From Flavobacteriales bacterium (GTDB lineage Bacteria; Bacteroidota; Bacteroidia; Flavobacteriales_D; Crocinitomicaceae): a DNA stretch of 48,891 bases. Shown here one piece after another: positions 42,043 to 48,891 of this stretch (position 1 is its first letter; every line of letters starts with the position of its first letter). Under the pieces are notes generated by a model. The model ran no database searches and was not told where the DNA came from. It saw only the letters and a program-made list of their open reading frames with translations. The position numbers and the translations under genes were made by a program. The stretch spans positions 1 through 48,891 of the forward strand of contig CANHSL010000009.1 of NCBI GenBank assembly GCA_947463385.1. The letters are read 5' to 3'.

Positions 42043-43053
42043 TTAAATTATTTGTTTTTTAAAACGAAAAGTACCCATCCCAAGAATACCCAATAGGATG
42101 GTCGCAAAGACTAAATGTGCCGTTTGAACTAGGCCCGGCAGGTCGAAATAGGCCAATAAGACCCCTGCAATTAGTTCAATACTCAGTATAATAAAGGCCC
42201 AACGAATTATGGAAATCTTTCCTTCTTGTTCATTTTTCCAACCCAAATACACCAGTAATACAAGCACAAGCCAACTGAAGCTTCGATGGATTAAAAATTC
42301 CATACCAAATCGATCACTCCATGCATCTCTACCCAACCCTTGCTTGGTTAATTCATCGATATACTCACGAACTTGGGTTCCAAGAAACATTTGATAAAAG
42401 GTAATTGCGAATATCCCCCACCAAATATAATACACCAAGGGTTTTACCTTAATAGGCTCACGGTGTATTGGAGAAATTCGATAGATTAGGTAGATCTGAA
42501 TCAGTAAAATGACTAAGGCAAAAAACATGTGTACCGTAATGGTCCAGGGCACTAAGTTGGTAGCCACTACAATGGAGCCAAACCACGCCTCGATCCCCAT
42601 GAAAATTAAGTTTAAAAATGAAAGGCCTAACAGCCAAGGAGAGCGGTAGTAAATCAAACTCCAAACAAACCCAAGTAACATGAGATTTCCTGCCAGAAAA
42701 CCCAGTAGGCGGTTTATATATTCCGTGTAGGTTCTGGCCGCATTAAATGGTTCTTCTTTTAGTAGGGTAGGGTCCTCTTTGATTTTCTTAGCCGTCTCTT
42801 TCATGCCAATGGCCGTTAAAAACTTGCAAAACTTCACTGCCTTTTTAGCTCGTTTTTCCTGAAAAATAGACAAATAATTAGAAGGAAGTTGCGCTTCTGC
42901 TGTAGGGGGAATCCATTGTCCAAAACATTTAGGCCAATCTGGACAGCCCATGCCTGAACCTGTAATTCGAACAAAACTACCCGCAGAAATCACTAAAAAC
43001 AGACTGATTAATGCAACCCATTGAAACCGAATAAAACGCCTTGAATATTCCAT
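42043..43053 (-). CDS. ctaA: Heme A synthase (CtaA/COX15)
   Basis: The protein has 336 residues from the ATG at 43053; a frame extension of 33 bp reaches into the terminator region and is not preferred. It oxidises heme O to heme A for cytochrome aa3-type oxidase. Eight membrane helices are expected. Motifs: SFVRITGSGMGCPDWPKCFG near the start, EYINRLLG (about 107-114), TVHMFF, LIHRSFSW and TAHLVF. Three of the four heme-ligand histidines are visible; the first is Asn in EYIN, a change I recall as common in Bacteroidota. An insertion (about 53-95) precedes it. Confidence 0.9.
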   Translation of the reverse strand: MEYSRRFIRFQWVALISLFLVISAGSFVRITGSGMGCPDWPKCFGQWIPPTAEAQLPSNYLSIFQEKRAKKAVKFCKFLTAIGMKETAKKIKEDPTLLKEEPFNAARTYTEYINRLLGFLAGNLMLLGFVWSLIYYRSPWLLGLSFLNLIFMGIEAWFGSIVVATNLVPWTITVHMFFALVILLIQIYLIYRISPIHREPIKVKPLVYYIWWGIFAITFYQMFLGTQVREYIDELTKQGLGRDAWSDRFGMEFLIHRSFSWLVLVLLVYLGWKNEQEGKISIIRWAFIILSIELIAGVLLAYFDLPGLVQTAHLVFATILLGILGMGTFRFKKQII

Positions 43054-43085
43054 AGTCAAAGGTACGGTTTTGATTAATTCAAACA

Positions 43086-43112
43086 CAAAAAAAAGGGGCC
43101 GAAGCCCCTTTA
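43086..43112 (-). terminator. Rho-independent terminator of the Omp28 gene
   Basis: On the minus strand AAAGGGGC, a TTCG loop and GCCCCTTT are followed by a run of T. It lies 20 bp after the Omp28-type gene and 33 bp before the heme A synthase start. Confidence 0.85.
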
Positions 43113-43131
43113 AACAGGTTCAATCGTAGAA

Positions 43132-45141
43132 TTATTCCACAATTAATTTTTCTGTGTAAAGCGTTCCGTTGATTAGTATATTGACTGCATACATACCCGC
43201 AGACAATCCATTCAAATTAATTGCAATACTCTGTGCACCAGAAAGATTTGTGTATTCGCCGCTCGTAATTAACTTGCCATTCAAGTCGCTTAATTCAATA
43301 TGTACTTCACTTTCCGTCGTTAAATTCATTAAAATTGCTGAGGTTCCATTCGCCGGATTAGGTGCTAAGGCTACTGGTCTACTTGATTCAAGCACTTGAG
43401 CAATTCCAGCATTTAGACCCGTTTCGTACCCGTTCGCAACTGCCGTAGTAATATCTGCAGAACCCGCATTATCAATTTTACCCGTTGGGTCAATTAATAG
43501 CCCGATGATTTGAATTTCGTTTTCATCCCACCCTGCCGGTAAGGTAAAGCTGTAATTAACGATGTGCGCATCTCCTGCATTAACCGTTGTTGGGAATATT
43601 CCGGTCATACCAGTGAAAGAAGGAGCAATAGCTCTTGCTACGTGATCATATACCATCTGAGCTGCTGGAACTGGAGTTGGTAAGGACTCATAACCGCCCA
43701 TTACGCCATTGTTTCCACCGGCATACGCATTGGATTGACTCCAACCGGCTCCGGTTCCTGTTACACCATCTTCAGTTAATACACAAGCAGATTTGTAGTT
43801 TCCGTTTGCGGCTAATGCAAAGTTATATCGAACAGAAACATTTAATACTCGTGAGTTTGCATCCCATGTTGCCCCATTTACCAGGGTCGCCTTTGGTGCG
43901 GTTTGAAGACGCGTAAAGAAATCAGGTGACATCCCTGAAGGATCTACATCGCCCAATCGATCAACCAAGGCACTTGGATATCCACCGATTAATGTTCCGA
44001 TGCCTGCATCATAGTCGGCAACGGTCATTGGGTCTCCGTTATGTACCGCAATTCCGGCCCAAAAGTCTTGGTATTTTGTCTCGAACAAATCCATGAAAAC
44101 GGCACCACGCGGACACCACTGACACCATGTGCCGGTAGCTTCTTCACCAACCACCATTTTACCTGGCGCGGGAACAATCGGATTAATTAGTTCGATTAAG
44201 GTATCGTTACTTGGCGTATTGTCACCTGCTCCACCATTTACATTGTACACTACGGCGGTGATCGGAAGAGATCCTGCAGCCAATACCGTACTTGGAAGGC
44301 TCACATTATAAACTCCAGCCGTTGCGATGTTTACACCCGTTACATTTTGTGTGGTGGTTGAACCGTTGTACGTTAAATCAACTTTCAAACTCGTTATCGC
44401 AGTACTTCCACCATTAACAACCTTAACGGTTGGTGTACCACTTTGGGTAGCCAGTTCCGCTCCCATATCGATGTCAGCAACCATGGCATCCAATGCTGGA
44501 ACTGTAAAAGGGACGTGATCAAACATTACATCGTCTACATACATTTGCGTATTTTGAACCGGGAAAAAGTCGGCAGAAGCTACGGTATTCACTCCGTTTA
44601 CCCAAGTACCCACTAAATTACCGTTTACAAAAGCTTTCCATACGTGAAGGGTAAGGTTTGCCTCGATTTTTAATTCAAACCACGTGGCTTCAGGATAGGA
44701 GCTAACCACTAGGTTAGGTGTGATTCCGTCATCTATAGTTAATTGACCTGAATTAAGGTTTACATTCAATGCCCAAAGGTTACCAATGGTTAAGGCACCT
44801 TGGATGTTGTAATATCCTTTTTTCCCCGCATTCACGTAAAATTTATTTTGCAAAGTAAATACACCGCTATTGTAGAGCTGACCAAACTTCAACACGACAT
44901 CTTGAGGACCGCCATTGGCTGCGGTAGAAGAAAAGTAAATAGCGTTCGGTGCTGAACTTGCATTCGTGCTGCTAATTTGAACGTCTTCATTTCCTCCTTC
45001 GGTACCAGACCACGTAGACCAAGTTAAGGATTGAGGTCCAAGATACTGGCCCGCAGTGTAGGCATCAAAATTGTCGCTAAACAACTGCGCATTTAAATTA
45101 AAGGCAGCCAAAACAGCAACCAATAGGTAGATTTTTTTCAT
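43132..45141 (-). CDS. Omp28-type secreted protein with T9SS sorting domain
   Basis: The protein has 669 residues. A signal peptide (KKIYLLVAVLAAFNLNAQ) is followed by a lectin/glucanase-like domain at about 20-210 and an Ig-like stretch to about 330. The Omp28 region, about 330-590, begins VVGEEATGTWCQWCPRG; its CxxC and context resemble a thioredoxin fold. The last 80 residues are a T9SS type A sorting domain (VALAPNPANGTSAILM, then LNGLSAGMYAVNI and the end EKLIVE). It is probably a cell-surface protein. A strong terminator follows. Confidence 0.85.
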   Translation of the reverse strand: MKKIYLLVAVLAAFNLNAQLFSDNFDAYTAGQYLGPQSLTWSTWSGTEGGNEDVQISSTNASSAPNAIYFSSTAANGGPQDVVLKFGQLYNSGVFTLQNKFYVNAGKKGYYNIQGALTIGNLWALNVNLNSGQLTIDDGITPNLVVSSYPEATWFELKIEANLTLHVWKAFVNGNLVGTWVNGVNTVASADFFPVQNTQMYVDDVMFDHVPFTVPALDAMVADIDMGAELATQSGTPTVKVVNGGSTAITSLKVDLTYNGSTTTQNVTGVNIATAGVYNVSLPSTVLAAGSLPITAVVYNVNGGAGDNTPSNDTLIELINPIVPAPGKMVVGEEATGTWCQWCPRGAVFMDLFETKYQDFWAGIAVHNGDPMTVADYDAGIGTLIGGYPSALVDRLGDVDPSGMSPDFFTRLQTAPKATLVNGATWDANSRVLNVSVRYNFALAANGNYKSACVLTEDGVTGTGAGWSQSNAYAGGNNGVMGGYESLPTPVPAAQMVYDHVARAIAPSFTGMTGIFPTTVNAGDAHIVNYSFTLPAGWDENEIQIIGLLIDPTGKIDNAGSADITTAVANGYETGLNAGIAQVLESSRPVALAPNPANGTSAILMNLTTESEVHIELSDLNGKLITSGEYTNLSGAQSIAINLNGLSAGMYAVNILINGTLYTEKLIVE

Positions 45142-45173
45142 AATATAGGTTTAATTCTAGGTAAATATACGGA

Positions 45174-45899
45174 TTATTCTTTGGTGCTAAGGTACCGAAT
45201 CACCTCCGCCGCACCATGCAATCCAAAGAGTGCTGGCATGTAACTAATGGTACCATAGAATGACTTTTTGAATTTCGTTCCGTCGGTCATTTTAAGGGAT
45301 TTTTTATCTTGGAGTTCCGAAGAAAAAACGGCTTTTATCCCCCGAAGCGATGCTCCTTGTCGTTTCATGCGCTTTTTAATATGAGCCCCTAACTTACAAT
45401 TATGCGTATCTGCCAAGTTAACAACCTTTACCGTAGATGGATCGGATTTTCCTCCGGCGCCTAAATGGCTAATGATTTTAATTTTTAGTCGTTTACAAGC
45501 AAGTAACCATGCCAGTTTAGGACTTACAGAATCAATGCAATCCATCACATAATCGGGTTTGTATTGAGCCAAGAGCTCCCATACGCGTTCAGGTAGCACA
45601 AATTCTTCAATAATATTCAAGTTGACTTCGGGATTGATGTCCTTAATTCGTTCCCCTAGCACCACGGCCTTGTTTCTACCAATCGTTGAATCTAATGCCG
45701 TTAGTTGTCGGTTTTTATTTGTTGGATCAAACACATCTCCGTCGATTAACGTTAGCGTACCAATTCCTGCGCGGGCAATGAATTCACCCGCAAAAGACCC
45801 AATTCCACCTAAGCCAACGATCATGACGTGAGCGTTTGCCAATTTATTAAGCTTTTCTGGCCCCACCAAGAGTTCAGACCGTTCTAACCAATGACTCAT
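45174..45899 (-). CDS. tcdA: tRNA threonylcarbamoyladenosine dehydratase
   Basis: The protein has 241 residues. It is a ThiF/E1-like enzyme that uses ATP to cyclise t6A in tRNA to ct6A. The nucleotide-binding loop VGLGGIGSF is at 28-36, LIDGDVFDPTN at 51-61 and NRQLTA at 63-68. The segment YVMDCIDSVSPKLAWLLAC and a LGAGGKSDP loop agree with TcdA rather than ThiF or MoeB. Its start codon overlaps the TatD gene stop (4 bp), indicating coupling. Confidence 0.9.
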   Translation of the reverse strand: MSHWLERSELLVGPEKLNKLANAHVMIVGLGGIGSFAGEFIARAGIGTLTLIDGDVFDPTNKNRQLTALDSTIGRNKAVVLGERIKDINPEVNLNIIEEFVLPERVWELLAQYKPDYVMDCIDSVSPKLAWLLACKRLKIKIISHLGAGGKSDPSTVKVVNLADTHNCKLGAHIKKRMKRQGASLRGIKAVFSSELQDKKSLKMTDGTKFKKSFYGTISYMPALFGLHGAAEVIRYLSTKE

Positions 45900-46510
45900 G
45901 CCCCAAAAATAGCCAAAAAATTTTGTTCAATTTGAGCATATACTTCTTCGAGTGGGGTGGAGGTCGCTTGGGAAAAGTCCAGGTAGACTTGATTAATATC
46001 GCTTGCTGTATCATCGGTTTCAAATAACACTCGATTCAATGGAATTTGAGTTAGGATTGAGTGCATGCGTGGGTTTTGTAGGCTGGCAGGACCTAGACTA
46101 AATATAACCTTGGTTTGCAATAAGCGTGAAAATTGTTTGGGGGAATTAAATCCATGAATAATCCAAGGCGTTTGCTGCTTCGATTTGAGTAACGCATAAA
46201 ATTCGTCCCATGCGCGGACCAGGTGAAAGATGACAGGTTTTTGCAGTTCATTCGCAAGGGCGAGTTGGGATAATAGCATCGCGTGTTGGATTTCCATGGA
46301 AGGTCCTTTGAGGCGATCCAACCCAACTTCTCCAATTGCGCGGCAGTTCTGATGGTGTAAGCTTGGGATTATTTCGCTAAGTGACTTAACATCGGCTTGC
46401 CACGGATGCACACCTACTGAAAAAAGACTCGCTGTGTATTTAGCATCACTTTGGTAAATTCCAATGTGATTATAAGGGATTTTGTGGGTGTGTGCGTCGT
46501 AGCATTTCAT
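45896..46510 (-). CDS. tatD: TatD-family metal-dependent hydrolase
   Basis: The protein has 204 residues, shorter than the usual 255-265. Metal ligands appear in order: DAHTHK (5-10), GEVGLD (the Glu), VIFHLVRAWDE, WIIHGFN and FETDDT. The TIM barrel would be missing some loops relative to E. coli TatD. Members are DNases, but many remain uncharacterised. It is operonic with tcdA, an arrangement I recall in many Bacteroidota. Confidence 0.85.
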   Translation of the reverse strand: MKCYDAHTHKIPYNHIGIYQSDAKYTASLFSVGVHPWQADVKSLSEIIPSLHHQNCRAIGEVGLDRLKGPSMEIQHAMLLSQLALANELQKPVIFHLVRAWDEFYALLKSKQQTPWIIHGFNSPKQFSRLLQTKVIFSLGPASLQNPRMHSILTQIPLNRVLFETDDTASDINQVYLDFSQATSTPLEEVYAQIEQNFLAIFGA

Positions 46511-46600
46511 TTCAATTCAAAATTAAGCGGGAATTAAGAAATATCGCTTAGTCACATGATTTTTTGTATATTCGGCAGCAATAATCTTTAAAACTAAGCT

Positions 46601-48661
46601 ATGAGTAACGCTGACAATAAGAATGAAATTCAAATGCTTTTCGGTCACCCGAAAGGTTTGTGGTTTATGTTTGGAACCGAGATGTGGGAACGCTTTGGGT
46701 ACTACCTGATGCTCGGAATCTTCTCGCTTTATATGCTTGATGGTTGGAATAATGGTGGAATGGGCTTCGATGGTCAATTGAAATCAGATATTTATGGTAC
46801 CTACCTCGGATTGGTTTACTTAACACCATTCATTGGAGGTTTGTTAGCTGATCGTTTATTAGGCTACAGAAGATCAATCATTATTGGTGGATTAATGATG
46901 GCCGCCGGATATTTTATGTTAGCGATGCATACCATTCCAAGTTTTTATATCGCCTTACTCCTAATCATTCTTGGTAATGGCTTCTTTAAACCGAATATAT
47001 CAACCCTCGTAGGTAATTTATACAGTGAGGATTCATTAAAGGATAAGAAAGATGCAGGATTTAACATTTTCTACATGGGGATCAACATCGGTGCCTTCGT
47101 TTGTAATTTCGTTGCAGCCTTTATGCGTATTAATTATGGTTGGGGTCATGCCTTTGCAGCTGCGGGAGTTGGAATGCTTATAGGGGTTGTTGTTTTCTCT
47201 ATTGGTAACAAACACATTAAAAGTTACGATGTGGTAAAACCCTTACAAGAAGGGGATATGTCAACACTAAAAATCCTCGCATTAACCGTACTTCCGATGT
47301 TTGTTTTTGGAATCATTGGGTATTTAATTCCTGGGAATTTATTAGGTACGGATACGAATGATGCCTTCATTATTGGGTGTCTCCCTGTAATTGGATTCTT
47401 TATTTATCTCGCATTTAAGTCAGAGGCTAAAGAAAGTCGTGCGATTAAAGCCTTACTAGCCGTGTTCACCTGTGTTATTCTATTCTTTGCAATTTTCCAT
47501 CAAAATGGAGATGCCCTAACCATTTGGGCGGAAGATTATACGGACCGTACAATGGCTCCAGGAATTACTGGTGCTGCGGATGCGGCAGGTATGGCACAGT
47601 TGGTTGAAAATAGCCCCTTGATAAAAGATAAAGCGACGTATGATGCATCCATGAGCTTTTTGAATGTTACTCAGAATGCGCTTCCTAAAGAAACAAAGCA
47701 AGATTTTAAGAATTTAAAATTATGTGCGGAGAAAATTGAGCGCATCGATAAATCCTATAAATACTTCACGAATCTTTCGAAATCGGATGTTCCGGCGCTA
47801 CAAGCAAATAAAGTTGATGCTGCTATCATAGCGAATATTGAGAGCGACTCTACCCTAGAAAAATCAGATAAATTTTTGCTTATTGGTTTAGCTGAAACTC
47901 CAGGTCAACAACTTCCAAGCGTACTTAGCGAGAAGAAATCTATCGCTGTTCTTGCTGCTGAAACTGCAAAGCAAATTAAAGATAAAGAGGCAGCCTTGGC
48001 TAAGGCTACCGAAAAAGAAGAACAAGAAGGGTTAAAAGGTGAACTCACAGCACTCAATTCGGCACTGCATGTTTATGGGTATTTGCAAAAGAATGAACTT
48101 ATTCATAAATCAAATGCAGAAGCGCCGAATTTAAAGTTATATTCTACGGAGCTTTATCAGTCCATTAACCCATTCTGGGTGGTAGTGTTAACCCCAGTTA
48201 TGGTTGGAATTTGGGGCTTTTTCCGAAGAAAGAAAAAAGAACCAAGTACCCCAGCTAAAATTGCCATCGGTTTGGTTATTACGGCCTTATCTGCCCTGGT
48301 AATGGTAGGTGCTGTTTTTGCTACGAATGGGTTGGATGCTAAAGCTGGTTCTATGTGGTTGTTAGCTTCCTATGGAGTAATCACCATCGGCGAACTTTGT
48401 TTGTCTCCAATGGGATTGTCACTGGTTTCTAAATTAAGTCCTCCGCGAATTACCGCGTTGATGATGGGCGGGTATTTCCTTGCTATTTCTGTCGGAAACA
48501 AGATGTCTGGAATGCTTTCTAGCCTTTGGGAAGGATTTGATGCAAACAGCAAACAGAATTTCTTTTATCTGAATTTTGCGCTGGTATTAGGCGCAGCCTT
48601 GTTATTGTTCTTGATGTTGCGTTGGCTAAACCGCGTAATGAAAGAAAACAACGTTTTATAA
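46601..48661 (+). CDS. POT-family peptide transporter
   Basis: The protein has 686 residues, longer than typical bacterial POTs (about 480-520). Proton-coupled uptake of di/tripeptides is expected. The family signature EMWERFGYYLMLG is at about 27-39, followed by the usual run of helices (YLTPFIGGLLADRLLGYRR). The extra length comes from about 300-505: a non-membrane loop with Ala/Lys/Glu-rich coiled coil (AKQIKDKEAALAKATEKEEQ). This lies between helices and would be periplasmic or cytoplasmic. The last helices follow. A terminator and a second POT gene come next. Confidence 0.88.
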   Translation: MSNADNKNEIQMLFGHPKGLWFMFGTEMWERFGYYLMLGIFSLYMLDGWNNGGMGFDGQLKSDIYGTYLGLVYLTPFIGGLLADRLLGYRRSIIIGGLMMAAGYFMLAMHTIPSFYIALLLIILGNGFFKPNISTLVGNLYSEDSLKDKKDAGFNIFYMGINIGAFVCNFVAAFMRINYGWGHAFAAAGVGMLIGVVVFSIGNKHIKSYDVVKPLQEGDMSTLKILALTVLPMFVFGIIGYLIPGNLLGTDTNDAFIIGCLPVIGFFIYLAFKSEAKESRAIKALLAVFTCVILFFAIFHQNGDALTIWAEDYTDRTMAPGITGAADAAGMAQLVENSPLIKDKATYDASMSFLNVTQNALPKETKQDFKNLKLCAEKIERIDKSYKYFTNLSKSDVPALQANKVDAAIIANIESDSTLEKSDKFLLIGLAETPGQQLPSVLSEKKSIAVLAAETAKQIKDKEAALAKATEKEEQEGLKGELTALNSALHVYGYLQKNELIHKSNAEAPNLKLYSTELYQSINPFWVVVLTPVMVGIWGFFRRKKKEPSTPAKIAIGLVITALSALVMVGAVFATNGLDAKAGSMWLLASYGVITIGELCLSPMGLSLVSKLSPPRITALMMGGYFLAISVGNKMSGMLSSLWEGFDANSKQNFFYLNFALVLGAALLLFLMLRWLNRVMKENNVL

Positions 48662-48667
48662 TCCATT

Positions 48668-48690
48668 AAAGGCTCTTCGGAGCCTTTTTT
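48668..48690 (+). terminator. Rho-independent terminator after first POT gene
   Basis: AAAGGCTC, a TTCG loop, GAGCCTTT and a T run; 7 bp after the stop codon. Confidence 0.85.
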
Positions 48691-48706
48691 CATTAAGCTA
48701 ATTATC

Positions 48707-48891
48707 ATGCTAAGTTTATCCGAAATTCAAGACTTTAAAGGGAAGTTCCCAAAACAGATTTGGTATCTATTTTTTACTGAAATGTGGGAACGGTTCTGTT
48801 TTTATGGTAACCGAGGAATGTTAGTTATTTTCATGACCGATATTTTGTTGATTCAAGATGATGCAGCCAACCTGAAATATGGAGCGATTCA
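48707..48891 (+). CDS. Second POT-family peptide transporter, partial
   Basis: The ATG at 48707 starts a frame that is open to the right edge (61 codons). It reads MLSLSEIQDFKGKFPKQIW and then the POT signature TEMWERFCFYGNRGM. This is a paralogue of the previous gene, diverged enough that it is not a recent copy (Cys for Tyr and other changes). It lies 46 bp after the first POT stop, separated by a terminator. Confidence 0.8.
   Translation, partial: MLSLSEIQDFKGKFPKQIWYLFFTEMWERFCFYGNRGMLVIFMTDILLIQDDAANLKYGAI

Noticed and set aside
43635-44518. Several plus-strand frames of 60-93 codons opposite the Omp28 gene
   Set aside because: Antisense shadows of a gene with a signal peptide, CxxC motif and T9SS domain.
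1-48891. CRISPR array, insertion sequence or transposase, phage structural genes
   Set aside because: No regularly spaced repeats, terminal inverted repeats with a transposase, integrase or capsid genes were seen on either strand.

Overview
The window looks like a piece of a Bacteroidota chromosome, most likely Flavobacteriales and possibly near Fluviicola/Crocinitomicaceae (the family level is inference). The signs are two secreted proteins with type IX secretion (T9SS) C-terminal sorting domains, an Omp28-type protein, DUF4230 proteins, AT-rich DNA, few Shine-Dalgarno sites, and several promoters with the phylum-specific TTTG/N17-20/TAnnTTTG pattern. Proteins were judged by reading motifs; no database search was run.

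Layout. (1) 1-9054: a minus-strand cluster headed by a tubulin/FtsZ-like GTPase (cut by the left edge) and a membrane-anchored vWA protein, a pairing known from a predicted membrane-remodelling system. Upstream lie small unknowns, a coiled-coil lipoprotein with a C-terminal membrane helix, a PPP phosphatase, an amphi-Trp protein and a DUF1566-like protein. (2) 9185-16166: an LRR/DUF4116-like protein, a second PPP-type phosphatase, a CAU-anticodon tRNA preceded by a partial duplicate of its own 5' end, a decayed copy of a DNA ligase N-terminus, and a cytoplasmic trypsin-TPR protease with a small membrane partner. (3) 16176-20412: an AAA+ ATPase, ECF sigma factor and unknown protein in one operon, divergent from an HExxH metalloprotease. 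(4) 20422-25096: PrsW protease, voltage-gated-type cation channel, OmpA lipoprotein overlapping a PLD nuclease, Aat and small membrane proteins. (5) 25131-27771: an ATP-dependent DNA ligase followed by two unknown proteins in a tight operon. (6) 27773-40128: a truncated copy of an outer-membrane protein tail, two DUF4230 proteins, the intact outer-membrane protein, a 1374-residue DHH-phosphoesterase/6-TM protein, and, divergently, a 1117-residue HEPN plus F5/8C-like protein and a multi-TM protein. (7) 40132-48891: ordinary housekeeping genes (bestrophin, T9SS proteins, heme A synthase, TcdA, TatD, two POT peptide transporters).

The left 40 kb reads as accessory DNA rich in signalling, proteolysis and nucleic-acid processing modules. 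The strongest candidates for undescribed systems are the DHH-TM / HEPN-F5/8C / multi-TM locus (30601-40128), the ligase triad (25131-27771) with its remnant at 13761, the ECF-AAA+-metalloprotease unit (16176-20412), and the tubulin/vWA cluster at the left edge.
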